A stretch of DNA of 41,509 nucleotides from Thermoleophilia bacterium (GTDB lineage: Bacteria > Actinomycetota > Thermoleophilia > UBA2241). The translations under genes and the position numbers were made by a program. Below, piece by piece: positions 32,209 to 40,348 of this stretch (its first letter is position 1; the number at the start of each line of letters is the position of its first letter). The stretch covers positions 1 to 41,509 of the forward strand of contig JAFGAW010000266.1 in assembly GCA_016933475.1 (NCBI GenBank), in the 5' to 3' direction. A model generated the notes under the pieces. That model saw nothing but the letters and a program-made list of their open reading frames with translations, ran no database searches and was not told the DNA's origin.

Positions 32209-32910
32209 ATGATGACCACACACCTGCAGCGCGAGCTCGAGCGCCTGAAGCGCAAGATCCTTGCCCTCGGGGCGCTCGTCGAGGACAACCTGCGCCTCGC
32301 CTTCAACGCCATCGAGACGCGCAACGTCGACCAGGCCCAGCGCGTCATCACGACCGACCTGGTCATCGACCAGAACGAGGTCGACGTCGAGGAGGAGTGC
32401 CTCAAGCTCCTCGCCCTGTACCAGCCGGTGGCCCGCGACCTGCGCTTCATCGTCGCGGTCGTGAAGATCAACAGCGAGTTGGAGCGCATCGGAGACCTCG
32501 CGGCCAACATCGGTGAACGTGCGGTGCAGCTCTCGACCGAGTTCCCCGTGCCGGTGCCGCACACCATGGCGGTGCTGAGCGACCGGGTGCGCGCGATCAT
32601 GGAGAAGGCGCTCGACGCGCTCGTGCGCGAGGACGCCGTGCTCGCGCGCGTCGTGCTCGCCGCCGACGACGAGGTCGACGACCTGTACGAGCAGCTGCTC
32701 GGCGAGCTCAAGGAGCGGATCCGCGGCGATCTCGACCACCTCGACGCGGTGGTCCTGCTGTTCAGCGTCGCGCGGTACCTCGAGCGGCTCGCCGACCACG
32801 CCACCAACATCGCCGAAGACGTGCTCTACATGGTCGAAGGCGACATCCACCGGCACCAGTTCCCCGACACGCCCGCCGCCCTCTTCGGCGCCGAGGCGGA
32901 GCAGGAGTAG
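32209..32910 (+). CDS. phoU: Phosphate transport regulator PhoU
   Basis: A 233-residue all-helical protein made of two PhoU three-helix repeats. Each carries the metal-binding pattern: 'INSELERIGDLAANIGERA' near residue 87 and 'ARYLERLADHATNIAEDVLY' in two steps near 188. In known systems PhoU links PstB to the PhoR-type kinase and dampens phosphate uptake and signalling. It is the last gene of the pst operon; a perfect palindrome abuts its stop. GGGAGGGG precedes the paired ATG codons at 32209 and 32212. Confidence 0.94.
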   Translation: MMTTHLQRELERLKRKILALGALVEDNLRLAFNAIETRNVDQAQRVITTDLVIDQNEVDVEEECLKLLALYQPVARDLRFIVAVVKINSELERIGDLAANIGERAVQLSTEFPVPVPHTMAVLSDRVRAIMEKALDALVREDAVLARVVLAADDEVDDLYEQLLGELKERIRGDLDHLDAVVLLFSVARYLERLADHATNIAEDVLYMVEGDIHRHQFPDTPAALFGAEAEQE

Positions 32911-32930
32911 CGCGCGACCGCGGTCGCGCG
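32911..32930. repeat. Perfect 20-bp palindrome touching the phoU stop codon
   Basis: The 20 bases after the phoU TAG are perfectly self-complementary, centred on the CCGCGG at 32918-32923. It could form a stem with a tight loop or be a binding site for a dimeric protein. With the hairpin at 32970 it makes a double stop signal at the end of the pst operon. Confidence 0.6.
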
Positions 32931-32969
32931 CGCCGAGGACCTTCCGCCCCAAGCGGGAGGCCTGCCCCC

Positions 32970-33003
32970 GCGACCCGGGCCGTCCCTACCCGGCCCGGGT
33001 CGC
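32970..33003. terminator. Terminator-like hairpin after phoU
   Basis: GCGACCCGGGCC (32970-32981) and GGCCCGGGTCGC (32992-33003) are exact inverted repeats of 12 bp around a 10-nt loop. No T-tract follows. The rest of the 305-bp gap between phoU and the NlpC gene shows nothing else recognisable. Confidence 0.7.
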
Positions 33004-33215
33004 CCCCCGTTCAGCGCGTGTCGCGCCGGGGGGCGCCGGATCGTGCACGCGTCGGGCGCCTTCCGCGCAGGGCGCACACGTTGGCGTCGATGCCGCCGCG
33101 CAGGGCGTTCTCCCCCCTCCCGCCGGCCGCGCCTCTCCTCCTCCCCGGCCCGCTGCGATGGCGCCGGCGCGGCGGTCCTCAAGGTTCTGTTCGGGCGACC
33201 GATAGCCACAGCAGC

Positions 33216-34415
33216 ATGACGCGCCTGCGACACAGCCTCCGTCCTCTCCTCGCCATCGTTCTCGGCGTGGCGGTGCTCGTCCTCGGCTACGCGGCGCCCG
33301 CGAGCGCGCAGACGTACGACGACGTCCCTTCCGACCATTGGGCGCGCGCCGCCATCGACTGGGTGACCGACCAGGGGCCCGCCGACGATCGCGTGCTCGA
33401 CGACTACGACGTCCTCTTCAGACCCGGCCGCCTCATCACGCGCCGGCAGCTGGCGCGGGCCCTCGTCGTCGCCAGCGGCCACCAGGACGACGCGGTCACA
33501 GATCCGGTCTTCCTCGCCGACGTCGTGCCCGACCTCGACCCGTACTACCGGGACATCCAGATCGCCATCAAGCTCGGGGTGATGTCGCCGACGCTCGGCC
33601 TCTTCAACCCGCTCGGCACGGTGCCGGCGGCGAAGGCCGAGCGCACCGTGATCCGCACGCTGCAGGTGATGCACCCGGAGACGGACTGGACGCTGTTGAC
33701 CACGCTCCGGCCGTCGGTCTGGCGCCCGAACCCCGACTGGAACACGCGGGCGCCCGCGCTCCTGCCCTGGATCGTCGCCTCCCGGCACCTCCTGCTACGC
33801 TTCAACCACCCCTACCCCGACGGCGAGGCGCGCGAGCGCTCGCCGGGCGAGGCGGTCTCGCGCGCCGAGATCGCCTACATGCTGTGGAAGGCGCTGCCGG
33901 TGGCGAGTTGGCGTCTGGCCGGCCTCGAGGCCTACGAGGCGATCACCTTCCCCCTGCTGAGCTACCGCCAGCGGCAGGTCACCAAGTTCGCCCTCAAGTA
34001 CATCGGCTACCCCTACGTGTACGGGGGCGAGTGGCCGACGGCGGACTCGCCGTATGGCTACCAGGCCCGCGGTGGCTTCGACTGCTCGGGGTTCGTGTGG
34101 TGGGTGCTGAAGGTACGCTTCGGTTACCCGATCTACGAACGCACGGCCTCGGGCATGGCGCGCGCCGCCGCACCGCGCATCACGCGGACCGGCCTGAAAT
34201 GCGGGGACATCATGTTCTTCGGCTACGCCGGCACGGCCTCGACCGTCCCCCAGATCTACCACGCCGGGATCTACCTCGGCCGCGGCTGGTTCATCCACTC
34301 GACCGGCTCGTCGGCCGGCGTGATGCTCGCCTCGCTGAACACGTCGGCTTACTGGCGCGACCGCTTCGCCTGGGGCCGTCGGGTGCTCAAGCCGGCCGAG
34401 CTCGTCGTTCTCTGA
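33216..34415 (+). CDS. Secreted SLH-like / NlpC-P60 peptidoglycan hydrolase
   Basis: A 399-residue exported protein. The signal peptide (about 1-31) ends APASA before QTYDD. One to two SLH-like segments follow ('TYDDVPSDHWARAAIDWV' near 33, 'VSRAEIAYMLWKALPV' near 214), then a C-terminal NlpC/P60 domain with Cys290 (FDCSGFVWW), His349 (YHAGIYLGRG) and His361 (WFIHSTGS). Such enzymes cut peptide stems of peptidoglycan, and the SLH-like part could hold it at the wall. ATG 33216 starts the signal peptide, though no strong Shine-Dalgarno precedes it. Confidence 0.85.
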   Translation: MTRLRHSLRPLLAIVLGVAVLVLGYAAPASAQTYDDVPSDHWARAAIDWVTDQGPADDRVLDDYDVLFRPGRLITRRQLARALVVASGHQDDAVTDPVFLADVVPDLDPYYRDIQIAIKLGVMSPTLGLFNPLGTVPAAKAERTVIRTLQVMHPETDWTLLTTLRPSVWRPNPDWNTRAPALLPWIVASRHLLLRFNHPYPDGEARERSPGEAVSRAEIAYMLWKALPVASWRLAGLEAYEAITFPLLSYRQRQVTKFALKYIGYPYVYGGEWPTADSPYGYQARGGFDCSGFVWWVLKVRFGYPIYERTASGMARAAAPRITRTGLKCGDIMFFGYAGTASTVPQIYHAGIYLGRGWFIHSTGSSAGVMLASLNTSAYWRDRFAWGRRVLKPAELVVL

Positions 34416-34443
34416 GCGGGCGGGTCCGCCGCGCCTGTCGGCA

Positions 34444-34466
34444 CCGCGGAGTCACGCGCTCCGTGG
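34444..34466. terminator. Hairpin between convergent NlpC and rmlB genes
   Basis: CCGCGGAG at 34444-34451 pairs with CTCCGTGG at 34459-34466 (8 bp with one G-U pair) around a 7-nt loop. It lies between genes ending at 34415 (+) and 34537 (-). Confidence 0.45.
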
Positions 34467-34536
34467 CCCTGGGTCTTCTGGCGCGGCGCTCCGGGCTCCG
34501 CGACCCTCGGCGATCCGCAGCGGTGCCCGGCGGCCG

Positions 34537-35538
34537 TCAGCCCAGGCTGCCGTACTGGCGCCGGTAGTACTCGAGCCACTCCCCGGACTTGAGCCGGCGC
34601 CACCAGGCTTCGTGCTCCAGATACCAGGCGACGGTCCGCGCGAGGCCGTCGTCGAAGCTCGTGGCCGGGGCCCACCCGAGGGCGCGCAGCTTGGTGCAGT
34701 CGACCGAGTAGCGCCGGTCGTGCCCCGGGCGGTCGGCGACGAAGCGGATCAGCCCGGGATCGGCGCCGACCAGCTCGAGGATCCGCCGCGTGAGCGTGAG
34801 GTTGTCGATCTCGTGACCCCCGCCGATGTTGTAGACCTGGCCCGTCGCACCGGCGCGCAGCGCGAGGTCGACGGCGGCGCAATTGTCCTCGACGAAGAGC
34901 CAGTCTCGTACGTTGCGGCCATCGCCGTACACCGGCAGCGGCACCCCGTCGACGGCGTTGGTGATGAAGAGCGGGACGATCTTCTCGGGGTACTGGCTGG
35001 GGCCGTAGTTGTTCGAGCTGCGGGTGATCAGCGCCGGTGTGTCGTAGGTGGCGACGTAGGAGAGCACGAGGAGGTCGCCGGCCGCCTTGCTCGCCGAGTA
35101 CGGGCTCGACGGGCCGAGCGGGGACTCCTCGGTGAACGAACCCACGTCGATGGAGCCGTAGACCTCGTCGGTCGAGACCTGCAGGTAGCGAGCGATGCCG
35201 AGCGAGCGCACCGCCTCGAGCAGCGTGTGGGTGCCGAGCACGTCCGTGCGGATGAAGTCCTGCGGGCCGCTGATCGAGCGGTCGACGTGGGTCTCCGCGG
35301 CGAAGTTGACCACGGCACCGGCGCCGTCGAGCGTGGCGGCTACGACGTCCGGGTCGCAGATGTCACCCCTGACGAACGTGTAGCGGGGGTCGCCGGCGAC
35401 GTCCTCGAGATTCTCCAGGTTGCCGGCGTAGGTGAGCTTGTCGAGGACCACGACCTCGTCCTCGGAGTGCTCGCGCAGCACGAAGCGCACGAAGTTGGAG
35501 CCGATGAAGCCGGCGCCGCCGGTGACGACGATGCGCAC
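34537..35538 (-). CDS. rmlB: dTDP-glucose 4,6-dehydratase
   Basis: Converts dTDP-glucose to dTDP-4-keto-6-deoxyglucose, step two of dTDP-L-rhamnose synthesis. It has 333 residues, normal for the family, with the NAD motif 'TGGAGFIGSNFVRF' at the N-terminus, 'AAETHVDRSI' near 80, 'STDEVYGS' carrying the catalytic Thr-Asp-Glu, and 'YSASKAAGD' with Tyr and Lys. It starts with GTG 35538 behind an excellent AAGGAGGT. It is the last gene of the rml operon, 12 bp after rmlD. Confidence 0.95.
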   Translation of the reverse strand: MRIVVTGGAGFIGSNFVRFVLREHSEDEVVVLDKLTYAGNLENLEDVAGDPRYTFVRGDICDPDVVAATLDGAGAVVNFAAETHVDRSISGPQDFIRTDVLGTHTLLEAVRSLGIARYLQVSTDEVYGSIDVGSFTEESPLGPSSPYSASKAAGDLLVLSYVATYDTPALITRSSNNYGPSQYPEKIVPLFITNAVDGVPLPVYGDGRNVRDWLFVEDNCAAVDLALRAGATGQVYNIGGGHEIDNLTLTRRILELVGADPGLIRFVADRPGHDRRYSVDCTKLRALGWAPATSFDDGLARTVAWYLEHEAWWRRLKSGEWLEYYRRQYGSLG

Positions 35539-35550
35539 CGCGGGACCTCC

Positions 35551-36462
35551 TTACTCTTGGGGGGCGAGCTGCTCGAGTGCGGCGGCGAGCCCGTCGACCC
35601 AGTGCGGCAGGCGGGGGACAGGACGCTCGCTGGCGAGCGCCGAGAAGGCCGGCCGGGGGGCCGGCCGGCCCAGCTCAGCCGTCGTGATCGGCAGGACGTC
35701 GACGCCGAGGCCGGCCAAGGTGACGATCTCGCGGGCGAACTCGAGCCAGGAGCAGTAGCCGCTGCCCGCCATGTGGTAGATGCCGGGGCCGACACCAAGG
35801 CGCAGGGCCTCGTCGACCGCCGTCGCGAGGTGGCCGGCGAAGGTCGGCGAGCCGACCTGGTCGTCGACCACGCGCAGCGGCTCGCCGGCCCTCGTCGCGT
35901 CGCCGGCCCGCGCGCCTTCGCCGGGACGCTCGCCGGGAGCGCGGTCGTCGCCGGCCCGCTCCGTCGCGGCGGCGAGGATGCTCTTCACGAAGTTGCGGCC
36001 GGTGGCCGAGAAGAGCCAGCTCGTGCGGATCACGATGCCGTGCGGCCACTCGAGCGTGACGCGCTCGCCCTCGAGCTTGGTGCGCCCGTAGACGCCGAGA
36101 GGGCCGGGCGCGTCGCTCTCGAGGTACGGTGAGCGCTTCTCGCCGTCGAAGACGTAGTCGGTCGAGAAGTAGACCAGGGTGGTATGCGAGCCGCGCAGGG
36201 CGTCGACGACGTTACGCGTGCCGCCGACGTTGACCGACTCGGCGGCGGCCGGGTCGGCTTCGGCACCGTCGACGTCGGTGTACGCGGCCGTGTGCAGGAC
36301 GACGTCGGGCTCGAACCCGCGCACGGCCGCGCGCACGGCGTCGGCGTCGCGGATGTCGACGGCCTGCTCGCGTGACAGGAAGACCTCGCCCTCGAGGAGG
36401 CACGCGAACTCAGTCGCCAGCTGGCCGCCGGCGCCCGTGACGAACCAGCGCGGCCCGTTCAC
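35551..36462 (-). CDS. rmlD: dTDP-4-dehydrorhamnose reductase
   Basis: Final step of dTDP-L-rhamnose synthesis, NAD(P)H-dependent reduction at C4. The 303-residue protein has 'VTGAGGQLATEF' at the N-terminus, 'HTAAYTDVDGAEAD' near 57-70, 'YFSTDYVFDG' and 'YGRTKLEGE' with Tyr and Lys, and 'VVDDQVGSPTFAG' near 198-210. Residues about 169-194 are a Gly/Ala/Arg-rich insertion placed just before the conserved VDDQVGSPT segment, where relatives have a short linker. The start is GTG 36462, with only a weak upstream GGAG. Confidence 0.93.
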   Translation of the reverse strand: MNGPRWFVTGAGGQLATEFACLLEGEVFLSREQAVDIRDADAVRAAVRGFEPDVVLHTAAYTDVDGAEADPAAAESVNVGGTRNVVDALRGSHTTLVYFSTDYVFDGEKRSPYLESDAPGPLGVYGRTKLEGERVTLEWPHGIVIRTSWLFSATGRNFVKSILAAATERAGDDRAPGERPGEGARAGDATRAGEPLRVVDDQVGSPTFAGHLATAVDEALRLGVGPGIYHMAGSGYCSWLEFAREIVTLAGLGVDVLPITTAELGRPAPRPAFSALASERPVPRLPHWVDGLAAALEQLAPQE

Positions 36463-36540
36463 CGCGGCTTCACGCTCCGGCCGCCGGGGCGGCCGGCGGT
36501 CGCTGTGCCCCGGGGCTGCCGTCAGGCGAACGCCGGTCGC

Positions 36541-36996
36541 TCACCGCAGTTTCACGCCCCAGTCGTAGCCGATGACGGCGTCGTCGTGCGGGCGTTCCTC
36601 CTGGTCGGGCGCGTCGTACCGGTAGAGCTCCGTGGGCGCGTTGACGATGTACGCCTCCTCCGGGCTCACGCATTTCCAGCCGTGCCAAACGCCCGCCGGT
36701 ATCTTGACGAGCAGCGGGTTGTGCTCGCCCATGAAGAACTCGTCGGTCTGGCCCCTGGTCGGCGAGCCGTCTCGCCCGTCGTGCAGCACGAGCTTGACCA
36801 TGCCCTTCACGCAGACGACGTTGTCGGCCTGGCCGTGGTGGAGGTGCCAGCCCTTGACCACTCCCGGCAGGGTGGTCGTCATGTAGAGCTGGCCGAACTT
36901 CTCGAAGAGCTCGTCGTCGCAGCGCAGGCACTCCATGAGGCGGCCGCGCTCGTCGGGGATCACCTTGAGCCGCTTGGTCATGACGCCGTCGATCAC
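36541..36996 (-). CDS. RmlC-like cupin (sugar-nucleotide 3,5-epimerase type)
   Basis: A 151-residue cupin in the place of rmlC within the operon. It shows 'VKGWHLHHGQADNVVCVKG' in the jelly-roll core and 'PAGVWHGWKCVSPEEAYIVN', typical of RmlC-related proteins. It is shorter than classical RmlC (about 180-200), and the usual RG-x-H-Y/F-Q motif is KGWHLHH. It may be a compact 3,5-epimerase or a related isomerase; context favours dTDP-4-keto-6-deoxyglucose as substrate. GTG 36996 is chosen because GAAGGGCGG lies upstream. ATG 36981 is the alternative. Confidence 0.78.
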   Translation of the reverse strand: MIDGVMTKRLKVIPDERGRLMECLRCDDELFEKFGQLYMTTTLPGVVKGWHLHHGQADNVVCVKGMVKLVLHDGRDGSPTRGQTDEFFMGEHNPLLVKIPAGVWHGWKCVSPEEAYIVNAPTELYRYDAPDQEERPHDDAVIGYDWGVKLR

Positions 36997-37030
36997 TGTG
37001 TCCGCCCTTCGTCCATGCGGCCGCGGCCGC

Positions 37031-38095
37031 CTACAGGATGCCGATCTGGCTGGAGTCACCCACCATGAAGCGGTAGGCGACCGGCCGTCCGTCCGAGCGC
37101 GCTATCACGCAGTCGCGCCCGATGAGGCTGTCGGTCATACGCGCGCCCAGCCTGCTGATGCGGCTGTTCGCCAAGACGATCGAGTGCTCGATCTCGGCCT
37201 CCTCGATGGTCACCCCGTCGCTGATCGCCGTGTAGGGCCCGATGAACGTGTCGCGCAGCACGCAGCGCTCACCGATCACCGCCGGGCCGCGTACCGTGCA
37301 GCGCTCGAGCACCGAATCGGCACCGATGCTCACCGCCCCCTCGATCGTGGTCTGGTGCAGCTCGCCCCGCACGTCGGACTCGATGGTGCCGAGGATCAGG
37401 CGGTTGGCCTCGAGCATGTCTTCGAGCTTGCCGGTGTCCTTCCACCAGCCGGTGACGCGGTGCGACTCGACGCGCAGGCCGCGGTCGATCATGTGCTGGA
37501 TCGCGTCGGTGATCTCGAGCTCGTTGCGCGAGGAAGGCGAGATCGTCTTGACGCTCTCGAAGACGGCGGGGGTGAAGAGGTACACGCCGACGAGGGCGAG
37601 GTCGCTGCGCGGCTCCTTCGGCTTCTCGACGAGGCGCGCGACGCGGCCGTCGGGGTCGAGCTCGGCGATGCCGTACGAGGAGGGGTCGGTCACCTGCTGG
37701 AGGAGGATCAGGGCGTCGGGGCCGCTCTCGGCGAAGCGCTCGACGAAGCGCGTGACGCCCTCCTTGAGCAGATTGTCGCCGAGGTACATGACGAACGGGC
37801 TGTCGCCGAGGTAGGGCTCGCTGATCAGCACCGCGTGAGCGAGCCCGAGCGGCGCCTCCTGCGGGATGTAGGTGACCCGCAGGCCGAAGCGGGCGCCGTC
37901 GCCGACCGCGGCCTCGATCTCGGCGTGCGTCTCGCCGACCACGATGCCGACATCGACGATGCCGGCCGCGCGCAGCGCCTCGAGGCCGTAGAAGAGCACC
38001 GGCTTGTTGGCCACCGGCACGAGCTGCTTGGCCGAGGTGTGGGTGATGGGGCGAAGCCGGGTGCCGGCCCCCCCGCTCAAGATGAGTCCCTTCAC
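37031..38095 (-). CDS. rmlA: Glucose-1-phosphate thymidylyltransferase, long form
   Basis: Makes dTDP-glucose from dTTP and glucose-1-phosphate, the first step of dTDP-rhamnose synthesis. The nucleotidyltransferase domain begins 'GLILSGGAGTRLRPIT' and 'AKQLVPVANKPVLFY'. The C-terminal part ('IGADSVLERCTVRGPAVIG' onward) forms a left-handed beta-helix, giving 354 residues rather than the approximately 290 of classical RmlA. Long forms are common in archaea and actinobacteria. GTG 38095 follows GAGGGGCGGAG, 25 bp after the small upstream gene. Confidence 0.93.
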   Translation of the reverse strand: MKGLILSGGAGTRLRPITHTSAKQLVPVANKPVLFYGLEALRAAGIVDVGIVVGETHAEIEAAVGDGARFGLRVTYIPQEAPLGLAHAVLISEPYLGDSPFVMYLGDNLLKEGVTRFVERFAESGPDALILLQQVTDPSSYGIAELDPDGRVARLVEKPKEPRSDLALVGVYLFTPAVFESVKTISPSSRNELEITDAIQHMIDRGLRVESHRVTGWWKDTGKLEDMLEANRLILGTIESDVRGELHQTTIEGAVSIGADSVLERCTVRGPAVIGERCVLRDTFIGPYTAISDGVTIEEAEIEHSIVLANSRISRLGARMTDSLIGRDCVIARSDGRPVAYRFMVGDSSQIGIL

Positions 38096-38120
38096 GCTCC
38101 GCCCCTCAGAGCGCCCGAGG

Positions 38121-38396
38121 CTAGATGGTCTCGGTGCCGCTCAGTTCGTCGTCGCTCTCGGTCGAGAGCAGGTCGAGCACGCGGTCGGGAGCGACGGCTT
38201 TGCCGACGAACACGACGTTGGGCCCTGCCCACAGGGTGACGCGCGCGCCGGTCGGCAGGCTCACGGGGGCGCCGTCGCGGACGATGTGCGTCAGCGTCGA
38301 GTGCTCGACATCGCGCTCGACCTCGCAACGCTCGATGGCGAACGGCTCGCCGTCGTCGAGCTGCAGGCGCGGCTCTCTGCTCGCGTCGATGATCAC
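38121..38396 (-). CDS. Hypothetical 91-aa protein at head of rml genes
   Basis: A small, acidic, beta-rich protein without cysteine pairs, membrane segments or a recognised motif. The start is GTG 38396: a perfect TATACT box ends seven nt before it and no Shine-Dalgarno intervenes, so it is probably translated from a leaderless message. It lies 25 bp before rmlA on the same strand and may share that transcript. Function unknown. Coding-like base composition and the promoter make it likely to be real. Confidence 0.65.
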   Translation of the reverse strand: MIIDASREPRLQLDDGEPFAIERCEVERDVEHSTLTHIVRDGAPVSLPTGARVTLWAGPNVVFVGKAVAPDRVLDLLSTESDDELSGTETI

Positions 38397-38403
38397 GGGC
38401 GCG

Positions 38404-38409
38404 AGTATA
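38404..38409 (-). promoter_or_regulatory. -10 box (TATACT) of leaderless small gene / rml operon
   Basis: TATACT on the minus strand is followed by CGCGCCC and GTG 38396. This is the best -10 match in the window and probably drives the small gene and the rml genes behind it. Confidence 0.6.
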
Positions 38410-38437
38410 GCACTCGGTGGCCGCGCTCCGGCGGCGG

Positions 38438-38938
38438 CTACGAGGCGAAGCTCAGGTAGGGGAGCCAGGAGTCGTGGACGCGGTCCACGTGCAGGTAGAC
38501 GAAGGCCGCCGCCTCAGGCGGGCGCGGGGCACGCGGGAGGTGAAACCCGACGTGGTGCAGCAGGCGGTCGCCCTTCTTGCGGTTGCAGGCCGCGCAGGAG
38601 GTGACGACGTTGTCCCACGTGTCGCCGCCGCCCTTCGAGCGTGGCACGACGTGGTCGACGGTGAGGTGACGGTCGCTGCCGCAGTACTGGCAGCGGTGAC
38701 GGTCGCGGGCGAAGACGGCGCGGCGCGTCAGGCGGGCGCCGTTGCGGCGCGGCACGTACACGTAGGAGCGCAGGCGGATCACGTGGGGCAGGGCGAGGGC
38801 GGAGTGCTCGGAGTGGTAGACGGCCGCAGACGACTCGACCACTTCGGCCTTCTCCTTGAGGAGGAGCACGAGCGCGCGGCGCGCGGAACACACGTTGAGC
38901 GGCTCGTAGGTGCTGTTGAGCACGAGCACGGTGCGCAT
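38438..38938 (-). CDS. HNH endonuclease family protein
   Basis: A 166-residue protein with a C-terminal HNH module: CQYCGS (Cys83/86), 'LTVDHVVPRSKGG' (Asp95-His96), Asn110, and CAACN (Cys115/118) forming the structural zinc site. The N-terminal part ('VLVLNSTYEPLNVCSARRALVLL') is the conserved region of a widespread housekeeping-like HNH family whose role is unclear. It has no restriction-modification neighbours. ATG 38938 sits eight nt after a TACTAT box and may be leaderless. The gene is divergent from rarA with 51 bp between the starts. Confidence 0.88.
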   Translation of the reverse strand: MRTVLVLNSTYEPLNVCSARRALVLLLKEKAEVVESSAAVYHSEHSALALPHVIRLRSYVYVPRRNGARLTRRAVFARDRHRCQYCGSDRHLTVDHVVPRSKGGGDTWDNVVTSCAACNRKKGDRLLHHVGFHLPRAPRPPEAAAFVYLHVDRVHDSWLPYLSFAS

Positions 38939-38946
38939 CGCCGCCG

Positions 38947-38952
38947 ATAGTA
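38947..38952 (-). promoter_or_regulatory. -10 box of HNH gene in divergent promoter
   Basis: TACTAT on the minus strand precedes ATG 38938 by eight nt (CGGCGGCG). With the rarA -10 at 38977-38982 on the other strand, it makes a very compact back-to-back promoter. Confidence 0.5.
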
Positions 38953-38976
38953 GCAGATAGCACGTGAGCGAGCGGC

Positions 38977-38982
38977 TAAGAT
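38977..38982 (+). promoter_or_regulatory. -10 box of leaderless rarA
   Basis: TAAGAT is followed by GGCTCCC and ATG 38990. This decides the rarA start at MDLFS rather than the in-frame ATG 38981, which overlaps the -10 itself. Confidence 0.55.
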
Positions 38983-38989
38983 GGCTCCC

Positions 38990-40348
38990 ATGGACCTCTT
39001 CTCGCTGCCCGAGGACCGCCAGGCGGCCGAAGCGCCGCTGGCGGCGCGCATGCGGCCGCGGAGTCTGGCCGAGTTCGTCGGCCAGGAGCACATCGTCGGG
39101 CGGGGCAGCGTGTTGCGTGCCGCGATCGAGCGCGGCCAGCTCTTCTCGATGCTCTTCTTCGGGCCGCCAGGGAGCGGCAAGACCACGCTGGCTCGGGTCA
39201 TCGCCGCGGAGACGGACGCGCGCCTCGTGCAGCTGTCGGCGGTGAGCTCGGGCACGGCCGACGTGCGCGCCGCGATCCAGGGAGCGCGCGAGGCGCGCGG
39301 ACTCGGCGGTGCTCACACGGTCCTCTTCATCGACGAGATCCACCGCTTCAACAAGGCCCAGCAGGACGCGCTCCTGCCGGCCATCGAGGACGGCATCGTG
39401 ACGCTGATCGGCGCGACGACCGAGAACCCGTACTTCGAGGTCAACTCGGCACTCATCTCGCGCTGCCAGCTCTACCGCTTCGAGGCGCTCACCGCGGGGC
39501 AGGTCGAGGAGATCGTCGCGGCCGCGCTGGACGACGCCGAGCGCGGCCTCGGCGGCCACGCCGTCGGCCTCGGCGAGGGCGGCCTCGCCTTCCTCGCCGA
39601 GATCTCGCGCGGCGACGCCCGGGTCGCCCTCAACGCCCTGGAGACGGCGGCGCGCTCGCGCGCCGCCGTCGAGGGCGCGGGCGACGACGCAGGCGACGCT
39701 TCGGTGACGCTCACCGTCGACGACCTGCGCGACGCCTCGCAGAAGACGCCGGTGGCCTACGACCGCGACGACGCCCACTACGACACCATCTCGGCCTTCA
39801 TCAAGTCGATGCGCGGCAGCGACCCCGATGCGGCGCTCTACTACATGGCCTCAATGATCGCCGGCGGCGAGGACCCCAAGTTCATCGCTCGCCGCATGAT
39901 CGTCTTCGCCAGCGAGGACGTGGGCAACGCCGACCCGACGGCGCTCCTGATCGCCGTCGCGGCGTCGCGCGCGGTCGAGTTCGTCGGTCTGCCCGAATGC
40001 CGCATCAATCTCGCCCAGGCCGTCGCCTACCTCTCGCTGGCGCCCAAGAGCAACGCCTCGTACGAGGCGATCGACGCCGCCCTCGCCGACGTGCGCCGTG
40101 AGGGCAACGAGCCCCCGCCGCCACACCTGCGCGATGCGTCGTATCGGGGAGCGAAGGACCTCGGCCACGGCGAGGGCTACCGGTACCCGCACGCTTACGG
40201 TGGGTGGGTGGAACAGCAGTACCTTCCAGAGAAACTGGCCGGCCGTCGATACTACACACCGAAAGCCGGCGCCGAGCTCGACCTGGCGGCCGAGACCGAA
40301 CGCCGCCGCACGTCGCGGCGCGCACGGGAGGAGAAGAGGGAGACATGA
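38990..40348 (+). CDS. rarA: Replication-associated recombination protein A (RarA/MgsA)
   Basis: AAA+ ATPase related to clamp-loader subunits and eukaryotic WRNIP1, acting at stalled replication forks. The 452-residue product begins with the family-typical MDLFS, then '[22 protein letters not shown]', Walker A GPPGSGKT at 58-65, Walker B '[16 protein letters not shown]', sensor '[15 protein letters not shown]', and the C-terminal MgsA tetramerisation domain ('[22 protein letters not shown]' region, then '[17 protein letters not shown]'). Its stop overlaps the next gene as ATGA. Confidence 0.95.
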   Translation: MDLFSLPEDRQAAEAPLAARMRPRSLAEFVGQEHIVGRGSVLRAAIERGQLFSMLFFGPPGSGKTTLARVIAAETDARLVQLSAVSSGTADVRAAIQGAREARGLGGAHTVLFIDEIHRFNKAQQDALLPAIEDGIVTLIGATTENPYFEVNSALISRCQLYRFEALTAGQVEEIVAAALDDAERGLGGHAVGLGEGGLAFLAEISRGDARVALNALETAARSRAAVEGAGDDAGDASVTLTVDDLRDASQKTPVAYDRDDAHYDTISAFIKSMRGSDPDAALYYMASMIAGGEDPKFIARRMIVFASEDVGNADPTALLIAVAASRAVEFVGLPECRINLAQAVAYLSLAPKSNASYEAIDAALADVRREGNEPPPPHLRDASYRGAKDLGHGEGYRYPHAYGGWVEQQYLPEKLAGRRYYTPKAGAELDLAAETERRRTSRRAREEKRET

